Part shown: positions 1 through 5,569 of the stretch, piece by piece
How positions within the stretch are numbered: position 1 is the stretch's first letter
Layout: every line of letters begins with the position of its first letter
Notes under the pieces: model-generated
Told to the model about the DNA's origin: nothing
The model's input: only the letters and a program-made list of their open reading frames with translations
The model's database searches: none
Position numbers and translations under genes: made by a program
NCBI GenBank assembly: GCA_910585625.1
Contig: CAJUFQ010000060.1
Coordinates: 292-6,620 of the forward strand
Origin: an uncultured Lachnospiraceae bacterium
GTDB taxonomy: Bacteria > Bacillota > Clostridia > Lachnospirales > Lachnospiraceae
Direction of reading: 5' to 3'
Length of the DNA stretch: 6,329 nucleotides

Positions 1-117
1 ACGTTGACGGAGAGGTTCACACTCCAGCACCAGACAGGCTACCTTGCCTATGAGTTCCTGGACGGCAGGCTCACCCGCCCGGAAGCCATCAAAACCTTGC
101 AGATAAAGACCGAGTAA
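1..117 (+). CDS. 3' end of an unrecognised protein (partial)
   Basis: Frame 1 is open from the first base of the window to a TAA at 115-117, giving the last 38 residues of a protein whose start lies outside. The peptide is mixed polar and hydrophobic (it contains GYLAYEFLDGRLTRPEAI) and reads like a real folded C-terminus. The other two plus-strand frames hit stops within this stretch. I do not recognise the family. It converges on the minus-strand gene ending at 205, with a hairpin between them, which supports a real gene end here. Its position beside a gene typical of clostridial conjugative elements suggests an element-encoded protein, but that is inference. Confidence 0.55.
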   Translation, partial: TLTERFTLQHQTGYLAYEFLDGRLTRPEAIKTLQIKTE

Positions 118-149
118 CCATCCGCCGACAGCCAAACCGATACCACGGA

Positions 150-188
150 AAATGCCCTGCATCTCCAATTTATGTGGGCAGGGCATTT
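150..188. terminator. Hairpin between convergent genes, likely bidirectional terminator
   Basis: AAATGCCCTGC (150-160) pairs perfectly over 11 bp with GCAGGGCATTT (178-188) around a 17-nt loop. It lies between the stop of the plus-strand gene at 117 and the stop of the minus-strand gene at 205, where a shared terminator is expected. The arms end in A on the left and T on the right, giving only short U-tracts in either direction. The hairpin is clear, while intrinsic termination efficiency is uncertain. Confidence 0.6.
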
Positions 189-204
189 CCAAAATCTATG
201 GTAT

Positions 205-852
205 TTATTTCCCATGCCGGAAAGCGGAATTACCTGTGAGGTTTTTCAACAGGATTTTCCGGGCAGCTTTGTATTCATCCCCGATAAAGCCGAGCCGGAG
301 CAGGAAACAGCGGAAAGCATATTTATCATTGTCTGTTTCCATCGGCTTGCCGGACACACGCTTCATGCGTCTTGCCATCCCGCACAGTTTTTCTACGAAT
401 TCCGTATAGGCCGCCGTTTCGTCCGGATTGGCTGTAAACGGAAACCATGGGAAACTGACCGCATCCTCCGTGACCGTAAGGCGGATATCATCAGCCTGGA
501 AGGCCCGTGCCATCAATCTGCCCTTGTTCTCCACCAGCTTTGCAAGGTTTTCCAATGCCTCCTGTGTGAATAACTCCCTTGGGATGCTGACGGTCAGTCT
601 ATCCTCTGCCTGCTCGGTTTCGCCTGTGAACCCTTTTTCTTTCAGATGCTCCAATAGATTGCTGACCTTTTCCCTGTCCACGCTGTCCGGGATGCGGAGC
701 GTCCCGTCCCTTTCTAAAGTGCAGTCACCAATTTTATAGGCCAGGCTCGGTGCTTTCTGGTAGCATGGGACTGTGTGCAGCGCCGTAGCGATCTCCTCCG
801 CCAGCTTTGGCCGCTGTTTTGGCTTCAGTTCAAATTTAATATCCATCTGCAT
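205..852 (-). CDS. Clostridial mobile-element 'virulence-related' family protein, function unknown
   Basis: This encodes 215 residues. I start it at the ATG at 850-852 because AAAGGAGG lies 7 nt upstream on the minus strand; the frame stays open to another ATG at 936, but that would put the promoter-like boxes and the ribosome binding site inside the gene. From memory, the protein belongs to a family annotated only as 'virulence protein' or 'virulence-related protein' that recurs on conjugative elements of gut Clostridia. The most characteristic part is the C-terminus: NPDETAAYTEFVEKLC (142-157), then DNDKYAFRCFLLRLGF (174-189) and KILLKNLTGNSAF (199-211). The N-terminal half has a beta-rich start (MDIKFELKP) and a short acidic/basic helical stretch around 58-75. 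No signal peptide, membrane segment or catalytic motif is seen, so it is probably cytosolic. The family name is historical and does not show a role in virulence. It is divergent from the SymE-like gene and shares a mirrored leader with it. Confidence 0.85.
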   Translation of the reverse strand: MQMDIKFELKPKQRPKLAEEIATALHTVPCYQKAPSLAYKIGDCTLERDGTLRIPDSVDREKVSNLLEHLKEKGFTGETEQAEDRLTVSIPRELFTQEALENLAKLVENKGRLMARAFQADDIRLTVTEDAVSFPWFPFTANPDETAAYTEFVEKLCGMARRMKRVSGKPMETDNDKYAFRCFLLRLGFIGDEYKAARKILLKNLTGNSAFRHGK

Positions 853-881
853 ATGTATGCCTCCTTTGTTTTGGTAGGTAC

Positions 882-910
882 ATGTTCGCTCTGTCCGCAC
901 AGAATAGCAA
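882..910 (-). promoter_or_regulatory. Candidate promoter of the 'virulence-related' gene
   Basis: On the minus strand TTGCTA (905-910) stands 17 nt before GAACAT (882-887). This would give a leader of about 23 nt to the start codon and place the ribosome binding site AAAGGAGG (860-867) correctly. The -10 is a poor match to TATAAT. The support comes mainly from the same boxes with the same spacing in mirror image in front of the SymE-like gene. A start from a TATTCT at 901-906 is an alternative. Confidence 0.4.
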
Positions 911-979
911 GCAGAAATCCCCAGAATACTGGACAATCATCTGCCTGGATGTTTGTGCAGTTTATGGTGTGGAATCCGC

Positions 980-1008
980 TTGCTATTATCTCAAACCAGA
1001 TTTAACAT
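980..1008 (+). promoter_or_regulatory. Candidate promoter of the SymE-like gene
   Basis: TTGCTA (980-985), a 17-nt spacer and TAACAT (1003-1008) form a sigma-A-like promoter that mirrors the one for the divergent gene. An alternative -10, TATTAT at 984-989 (5 of 6 consensus bases), overlaps the first box and would pair with TTTATG (961-966) at 17 nt. Either gives a short leader before the strong ribosome binding site AAGGAGG (1025-1031). I searched for a Firmicute LexA box (GAAC-N4-GTTC) and saw none. Confidence 0.45.
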
Positions 1009-1037
1009 GTCCGTACCAAAAGAAAAGGAGGCAGCTT

Positions 1038-1292
1038 ATGCAGACAAAAAAAATGAAAGTACAGTATTCCTCACGCGCACGGCAAAGTAAAAACCATTAC
1101 TTTGGCAGCGGGTACATCGAAACGCCGAAAATACAGATGGAAGGGAAATGGCTGGAGGCGCTCGGCTTCCACATCGGGGATGCTATTCAGGTGGCTTACG
1201 AAGAAGGCTCCATCCACATCTCACTTGCATCCCCGGCACAATCCGAACCCGCCATGGTCTGCGATACAAAAGCAGGATACGCATCCAAATAA
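1038..1292 (+). CDS. SymE-like toxin / SpoVT-AbrB-fold protein
   Basis: This encodes 84 residues. The ATG at 1038 is chosen because AAGGAGG (1025-1031) lies 6 nt upstream; an upstream in-frame ATG at 882 would run through the promoter region. The family hallmark is residues 30-63: PKIQMEGKWLEALGFHIGDAI, then VAYEEGSIHISLA. This is the swapped-hairpin AbrB-type core seen in SymE, with the typical 'GKWL.. GF.IGD' signature and a basic N-terminus. Residues 64-84 form a polar tail with no clear fold. E. coli SymE is a slightly longer SOS-induced toxin that degrades RNA or compacts the nucleoid and is held down by the antisense RNA SymR. Whether this shorter Firmicute relative is toxic cannot be read from sequence. 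It is transcribed toward the restriction operon but has its own terminator. Confidence 0.8.
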   Translation: MQTKKMKVQYSSRARQSKNHYFGSGYIETPKIQMEGKWLEALGFHIGDAIQVAYEEGSIHISLASPAQSEPAMVCDTKAGYASK

Positions 1293-1301
1293 TTCCCATC
1301 C

Positions 1302-1363
1302 AAGAGTAAGCGAGAGAAGCAGGCGCTGATACCTTGATCAGCCGCCCGCTTTTCTTGCTCTTT
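1302..1363 (+). terminator. Long hairpin terminator after the SymE-like gene
   Basis: Starting 9 nt after the SymE-like stop, an imperfect stem spans about 61 nt. AAGAGTAAG (1302-1310) pairs with CTTGCTCTT (1354-1362) with a G-T or mismatch step, and the GC-rich apex GGCGCTGAT (1322-1330) pairs with ATCAGCCGCC (1337-1346) with one bulge. TTTT follows the apex stem at 1350-1353 and TTT follows the full stem at 1361-1363. It should stop symE transcripts before the restriction operon promoter. The length is greater than a minimal terminator. Confidence 0.7.
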
Positions 1364-1397
1364 CTGTGTTTAAACCGGATTTCAATAAAAGAAAATA

Positions 1398-1413
1398 TCG
1401 CAACATATTGCGA
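1398..1413. promoter_or_regulatory. Palindromic candidate operator upstream of the restriction operon
   Basis: TCGCAA-CATA-TTGCGA is a perfect 6-bp inverted repeat with a 4-nt centre. Dyad symmetry extends weakly to 1395-1416. It sits 7 nt before the -35 box of the regulator-hsdRMS promoter. The size and dyad fit a site for a small dimeric HTH protein, and the neighbouring XRE gene product is the obvious candidate ligand. Binding just upstream of -35 could activate, while a second unseen half-site would be needed for clear repression. I saw no second copy in the window. Confidence 0.5.
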
Positions 1414-1420
1414 AATCTAA

Positions 1421-1450
1421 TTGACAGAATGTGTATGGCTACCCTATAAT
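1421..1450 (+). promoter_or_regulatory. Full-consensus sigma-A promoter of the XRE-hsdRMS operon
   Basis: TTGACA (1421-1426) and TATAAT (1445-1450) match consensus at all 12 positions, with an 18-nt spacer. Transcription should begin near 1457, leaving a leader of about 25 nt with GGAG (1472-1475) 7 nt before the ATG at 1483. No other promoter this strong is seen in the window. The gene-free stretch 1293-1482 is accounted for by the terminator, the palindrome and this promoter. Confidence 0.88.
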
Positions 1451-1482
1451 AGATACCAAACATCACCCTTTGGAGAAAAACT

Positions 1483-1707
1483 ATGTCCGTGTCCTATGAT
1501 CCATTATGGAAATTATTGATCGATAAAAAAATGAGTGCATCCGACTTGCGGAAAGCGGCTGGCATCGCCCCAAACACAATGACCCGGATGCGTAAAGAGC
1601 AGGAAGTCTCAATCGCCGTCCTCGGCAGGATATGCGATGTGCTAGACTGTGACTATGGCGACATCCTGCACCATATCAAGACAGGAAGGAGTGCGGAGCA
1701 TGATTGA
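1483..1707 (+). CDS. Small XRE-family (Cro/C1-type) HTH regulator
   Basis: This encodes 74 residues that are almost entirely one helix-turn-helix domain. Residues 7-16 (PLWKLLIDKK) form helix 1. SASDLRKAAGIAPNTMTRMR (18-37) is the HTH itself, with the A.G turn and the recognition helix at about 29-38. Residues 41-65 (VSIAVLGRICDVLDCDYGDIL) are the usual last helices. There is no effector or dimerisation extension, as in YozG-like or phage Cro-like regulators. The start has GGAG 7 nt upstream and a strong promoter. Its last 8 nt overlap the hsdR start, so the two are co-transcribed and probably translationally coupled. The likely role is control of its own operon, analogous to the C proteins of type II restriction systems. 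That role is inferred from position. Confidence 0.88.
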   Translation: MSVSYDPLWKLLIDKKMSASDLRKAAGIAPNTMTRMRKEQEVSIAVLGRICDVLDCDYGDILHHIKTGRSAEHD

Positions 1708-4066
1708 TAAAAAACAGATGACTGAAGAAGAAATAAAACTGAACTTCATTACCCCGGCCATTGAGCGGACATGGCCGAAAAACTGCATCCGCATGGAATT
1801 CCCCATAACCAAAGGGCGCATCATGATTGATGGGAAAAAGGCAAAGCGCGGGAAAGCATACTTCGCTGATTACCTTTTATTCTATTCAGACGCCAGCCTG
1901 AATTTCCCGCTTGCCGTTGTAGAAGCAAAGGATAACAGCCATTCCCCATTAGGTGGGCTACCGCAGGCGGTCAAATACGCCATGCATATGGAGGATGTGC
2001 CTTTTGCATTTGCTTCCAATGGAGATTCTTTTACCATGCACGATATGCTGACCGGGGAAGAATCCACAGATATCCCGCTGGACGCATTCCCATCCCCGGA
2101 AGAATTATGGCAACGTTACCGAGCCGAGAGCGGTTTTACCGATGAGGAGGAGAAGATGCTCTCCGTCCCCTACCATTATAAAGAAGGCGACCACGAACCG
2201 CGCTATTATCAGTGGATCTCCATCAACCGCGTACTGGCGGCCATTGCCCGCGGCGACAGGCGTATGCTGGTCGTCCTCGCCACAGGCACAGGCAAGACAC
2301 TGGTAGCATTCCAGATCATCTGGCGGCTGCTGCAGGCAGGCACGGTAAAACGCGCCCTTTTCCTCGCCGACCGGGACATCCTCGTCGGCCAGCCCATGCG
2401 TGACGATTTTGCTCCGTTCGGGAAGAAGATGCACCGCCTAGAAAACCGTGAGATGGATACCGTGCATCAGGTCTACCTCTCTTTATACCACCAGATGAAG
2501 GACGGGGCGGAAAACTATTACACCGCCTATGACCGCGACTTTTTTGACCTGGTCATTGTAGACGAGTGTCACCGCGGGAGTGCTGATGAGGGAAGTTCCT
2601 GGCATGAGATACTGGAGTATTTCAGCTCGGCTATACAGATCGGCATGACAGCCACGCCGAAGGAAACAAAGGATACGTCCAATATCGAATATTTCGGGGA
2701 CCCGGTTTATACATACAGCTTAAAACGTGGCATTGACGATGGCTTCCTCGCCCCATACAAGGTCATCCGCGTCAATCTGGATATAGATGTCAACGGATAC
2801 CGCCCTGCGCCGGGCGCACTGGATATCCACGGGAAGCCCCTTGAGGACAGAATCTATGAACAGAAGGATTTTGACCGTACATTGGTCGTGGAGGAGCGTA
2901 CCCTTGCCGTTGCCAGGCGCATCTCCGACTTTTTGAAAGAAACCAGACGCTCTTCAAAGACCATTGTGTTCTGTGAGGACATCGACCACGCTGAACGCAT
3001 GCGCAATGCCCTGGTGAATGAAAATAAAGACCTGGTCAGGGAACAGCCGCATTACATTGCGCAGATTACTGCCGGTTCGGACGAGAAGCTACTTCTGGAG
3101 GATTTTACAGACCCCCATGAGCCGTACCCTGTGGTTGCCGTCACGAGCAGGCTGATGAGCACGGGCGTAAATTCCCAGACCTGCCAGCTCGTGGTCCTCG
3201 ACCGCACAATCGGCTCCATGACGGAATTCAAACAAATCATAGGACGAGGAACCCGCGTCCGCGAGGACTGCGGCAAACTGTATTTCACCATCATGGACTT
3301 CCGCAGGAATTATGTGAAATTTGCAGACCCAGCCTTTGATGGCGACCCCGTACAGATAAAAGACGTTGGTGAAGATGACAGCTTCACAGACGGCAGTCCG
3401 GAGGCAGACATTCCAGATGGTGCTATGGGTAGTGGCGGCGGCTTTTCCGATGATACAGACGGCCACAGTGGAGACCCGCCCAGCGGACAAAAACCTAATG
3501 GCCGGGAAAAATATGTGATCAACGGCATCCCTGTCAGCATCATAAACGAAAAGGTGGAATACCTGGACGCCAACGGGAACCTGATCACCGAATCCATCAT
3601 CGACTATTCCCGCAGCAACCTGCGCAGGCTGTACCCATATTATGAAGAGTTCAGGAAAATATGGCTCGCGCAGAAAAAGAAGCAGGAACTGCTGGACCAG
3701 CTTGTCGCGGACGGCGTATTCATTGATTTCGTGCGTGAAACGATCCCGGAAAGCCATGTGGATGATTACGACGTCCTCTCTTATATCGGCTATGAAAAAC
3801 AGCCGCTGACTAAAGAGGAACGCATCGACCGCATACTGGTGTCCGGCTACCTCGATAAATTCAGCAAGGAAAACCAGGGCGTCATACGCCTGCTGCTGGA
3901 TGCGTACCGTGACCGGAACATTGACGAGCTTACCAATATGCGCATCCTGAACATGCCGGAATTTATACAGATCAACGCGCCGACTGTCATTGTAAAGGGC
4001 TTCGGCGGGAAAGAGAAATATATGGAAATGCTCTCGGAAATCGAACAGCAGATATATGTAGCGTAA
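1700..4066 (+). CDS. hsdR: Type I restriction enzyme, restriction/translocation subunit HsdR (EcoEI-like)
   Basis: This encodes 788 residues, close to the usual length of EcoEI-type R subunits. I start at ATG 1700 because AAGGAG (1686-1691) lies 8 nt upstream; a GTG at 1649 in frame would sit deep in the regulator gene. The N-terminal nuclease shows the PD-(D/E)XK pattern at D57 (FADYLL) and E75-A-K77, followed by Q89-x3-Y93, the QxxxY motif of type I nucleases. The SF2 translocase motor follows: motif I ATGTGKT (194-200), motif II DECH (288-291), motif III TATP (317-320) and motif VI QIIGRGTRVR (512-521). An acidic Gly/Ser/Asp/Pro-rich linker (about 556-602) leads to the C-terminal EcoEI_R_C-like domain (about 605-785), which should dock on the methylase. 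All key residues are present and the frame is unbroken. With HsdM2-HsdS it pulls DNA with ATP and cuts at a distance from unmethylated sites. Confidence 0.96.
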   Translation: MIDKKQMTEEEIKLNFITPAIERTWPKNCIRMEFPITKGRIMIDGKKAKRGKAYFADYLLFYSDASLNFPLAVVEAKDNSHSPLGGLPQAVKYAMHMEDVPFAFASNGDSFTMHDMLTGEESTDIPLDAFPSPEELWQRYRAESGFTDEEEKMLSVPYHYKEGDHEPRYYQWISINRVLAAIARGDRRMLVVLATGTGKTLVAFQIIWRLLQAGTVKRALFLADRDILVGQPMRDDFAPFGKKMHRLENREMDTVHQVYLSLYHQMKDGAENYYTAYDRDFFDLVIVDECHRGSADEGSSWHEILEYFSSAIQIGMTATPKETKDTSNIEYFGDPVYTYSLKRGIDDGFLAPYKVIRVNLDIDVNGYRPAPGALDIHGKPLEDRIYEQKDFDRTLVVEERTLAVARRISDFLKETRRSSKTIVFCEDIDHAERMRNALVNENKDLVREQPHYIAQITAGSDEKLLLEDFTDPHEPYPVVAVTSRLMSTGVNSQTCQLVVLDRTIGSMTEFKQIIGRGTRVREDCGKLYFTIMDFRRNYVKFADPAFDGDPVQIKDVGEDDSFTDGSPEADIPDGAMGSGGGFSDDTDGHSGDPPSGQKPNGREKYVINGIPVSIINEKVEYLDANGNLITESIIDYSRSNLRRLYPYYEEFRKIWLAQKKKQELLDQLVADGVFIDFVRETIPESHVDDYDVLSYIGYEKQPLTKEERIDRILVSGYLDKFSKENQGVIRLLLDAYRDRNIDELTNMRILNMPEFIQINAPTVIVKGFGGKEKYMEMLSEIEQQIYVA

Positions 4067-4078
4067 ACGGAGGGACAT

Positions 4079-5569
4079 ATGGCAATCGGAAACCTGATAA
4101 AATCATGGGAGAACATCATGCGTGACGACGACGGCGTGAACGGGACCGTCCAGGTGCTGTCGCAGCTCGTGTGGATGCTGTTCCTGAAAGTATATGACTT
4201 AAAAGAGGATATGTGGGAGCTGTATGAGGACGGATTCCAAAGCGCCATCCCGGAAAAATGCCGCTGGCGGAACTGGGCAAAGGGAAAATCCCAGAAAGAC
4301 CAGATGACCGGGGACGATATGGTAAATTTCGTGAACAATACCCTGTTCCCGGAATTAAAGAATCTGTCCATAACCGCGCAAAGTTCCAGGCGCAGGATAA
4401 TCGTGAAGGAAATGATGGCGGAATCCTACAATTACATGAAGGACGGCGTGTGCATCCGCAAAGCCGTCAACCTGCTGGACGGCATTGACTTCGATGACCG
4501 GGAAGAACACCATTCCTTCAATGTGATATATGAAACCCTGCTGAAAAGCCTGCAGAGCGCAGGACGTTCCGGCGAATTCTACACGCCGCGTGCCTTGACG
4601 CAGCTAATCACAGAAAAAGTGAATCCACAGCTTGGCAAAGTCACGGCTGATTTTGCGTGCGGTACAGGGGGCTTCCTCATTGACGCTGTAGAACATCTGC
4701 GGAAACAGCGGAAGAAAGCCGAGGACAATGCCATTATTGAGAAGACCGTGTTCGGCGTGGAAAAAAAGCAGTTCCCTTATATGCTCTGCACCACTAACAT
4801 GCTGCTCCATGATGTGGATTACCCACGTGTCTATCATGAGAATTCCCTCATGAAAAATGTGCGGGATTACAAAGACAATGAAAAGGTTGATTTCATCCTG
4901 ATGAATCCTCCATACGGCGGCCATGAGCAGGATGCCATACAGGTGAACTTCCCATCACAGCTCCGCAGTTCTGAAACAGCCAACCTTTTTATGATAGAAA
5001 TCCTCTACCGCCTAAAGGACGGTGGGCGCTGTGGCATAATCCTGCCGGATGGATTCATGCAGAATGATGATGCCAGTTTGATTGAAGTCAAGAAAAAACT
5101 GTTCAAGGATTGTAATGTACATACGATCATCCGTATGCCGGGAAGCTGTTTTGCCCCATACACACCGATTGCCACAAATCTGTTGTTCTTTGACAAAACT
5201 GGCAGTACAACTGAAACATGGTTCTATCGGTTTGACCTGGAAAACGGACAAAAATTCAGCATGAAACGGAACCCTATCACAAGAGAAAAACTGTCTGCCA
5301 TCGACGAGTGGTGGGATAACCGCATTGAAATAAAAGATAAAAAATCAGACGCTTCTTTATCCGACACATGGAAATCTCAATGTGTCAGCATTGAAGCAAT
5401 CATTGATAAAAACTATAACCTTGACTTTTGTGGATTCCCAAATGAGGAGAAAGTAATCTTATCACCAGAAGATACTATAATTAATTTTAAGGAAGAACGA
5501 GACCGGCTTGACCGCAGACTGGATGAGAAATTGCAGGAGATTCTTGGTCTTCTGGGGGTGGAACAATGA
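4079..5569 (+). CDS. hsdM: Type I DNA methyltransferase subunit HsdM (N6-adenine)
   Basis: This encodes 496 residues, normal for the family. GGAGGG (4069-4074) lies 4 nt before the ATG, 12 nt after hsdR. An N-terminal helical domain (about 1-140, HsdM_N) precedes the catalytic domain. The latter shows GEFYTPR (165-171), the SAM-binding motif I DFACGTGGF (191-199) and the catalytic motif IV NPPY (276-279), which indicates transfer to the exocyclic amine of adenine. The C-terminal 40 residues are charged and helical (ERDRLDRRLDEKL), as expected for the contact with HsdS. Two copies bind one HsdS to make the modification enzyme. GC content falls in the last third of the gene (from about 5080). 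The TGA stop overlaps the hsdS ATG. Confidence 0.96.
   Translation: MAIGNLIKSWENIMRDDDGVNGTVQVLSQLVWMLFLKVYDLKEDMWELYEDGFQSAIPEKCRWRNWAKGKSQKDQMTGDDMVNFVNNTLFPELKNLSITAQSSRRRIIVKEMMAESYNYMKDGVCIRKAVNLLDGIDFDDREEHHSFNVIYETLLKSLQSAGRSGEFYTPRALTQLITEKVNPQLGKVTADFACGTGGFLIDAVEHLRKQRKKAEDNAIIEKTVFGVEKKQFPYMLCTTNMLLHDVDYPRVYHENSLMKNVRDYKDNEKVDFILMNPPYGGHEQDAIQVNFPSQLRSSETANLFMIEILYRLKDGGRCGIILPDGFMQNDDASLIEVKKKLFKDCNVHTIIRMPGSCFAPYTPIATNLLFFDKTGSTTETWFYRFDLENGQKFSMKRNPITREKLSAIDEWWDNRIEIKDKKSDASLSDTWKSQCVSIEAIIDKNYNLDFCGFPNEEKVILSPEDTIINFKEERDRLDRRLDEKLQEILGLLGVEQ

Larger units (their letters stand above)
846..1044. repeat. Degenerate inverted duplication spanning the divergent promoter region
   Basis: The region is a diverged mirror image about an axis near 945. 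Reading outward in both directions gives GATGnTTGT close to the centre (933-941 and 948-956), then GCTTGCTATT (903-912 and 978-987), 16 variable bases, then AACATGTnCnTACCAAAA, a ribosome binding site GGAGGCA, and ATGCAGA at the two start codons. By hand alignment, 26 of 30 columns match from AACATGT to GGAGGCA. Both arms are exactly 67 nt from GCTTGC to ATGCAGA. The sixteen bases between the boxes match poorly (6 of 16), so what is conserved is boxes and spacing. This looks like a duplicated and inverted promoter-leader module and not a recent perfect inversion. Confidence 0.8.

Noticed and set aside
172..739. Plus-strand open frames across 152-739
   Set aside because: They are antisense to the minus-strand 'virulence-related' gene, which has a strong ribosome binding site and family-typical C-terminus. 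The peptides are Cys/Ser-rich shadow-like sequence.
880..893. Possible LexA/SOS box around the GTTC at 884-887, upstream of the SymE-like gene
   Set aside because: The half-site GTTC lacks the matching GAAC four bases upstream (AGGT is found instead), so it is not a Firmicute SOS box.
853..936. Upstream ATG (936) for the minus-strand gene and upstream ATG (882) for the SymE-like gene
   Set aside because: Both extensions would translate through the mirrored promoter and leader, and both internal starts have near-perfect ribosome binding sites at 6-7 nt.
850..1040. Invertible promoter switch flanked by the inverted arms
   Set aside because: The arms are too diverged in their outer part (several mismatches and an indel) for typical site-specific inversion, and each gene already has its own boxes, so inversion would change little. 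No invertase is in the window.
1038..1140. Antisense RNA like SymR, transcribed from the minus strand over the start of the SymE-like gene
   Set aside because: The best minus-strand boxes (TTGCCG with TACTTT at 18 nt) are weak, and no terminator-like hairpin for a short RNA was seen. Directional RNA-seq would decide.
1456..1473. 5-bp hairpin CCAAA/TTTGG that could cover the regulator's ribosome binding site
   Set aside because: It is very short, AT-rich and lies at the probable transcript 5' end, so it is unlikely to be stable.
3089..4078. Long minus-strand open frame (329 codons) opposite hsdR, and shorter ones opposite hsdM
   Set aside because: It lies wholly antisense to well-supported hsdR codons, has no recognisable domain, and the motifs on the plus strand are unambiguous. 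It is a codon-bias shadow.
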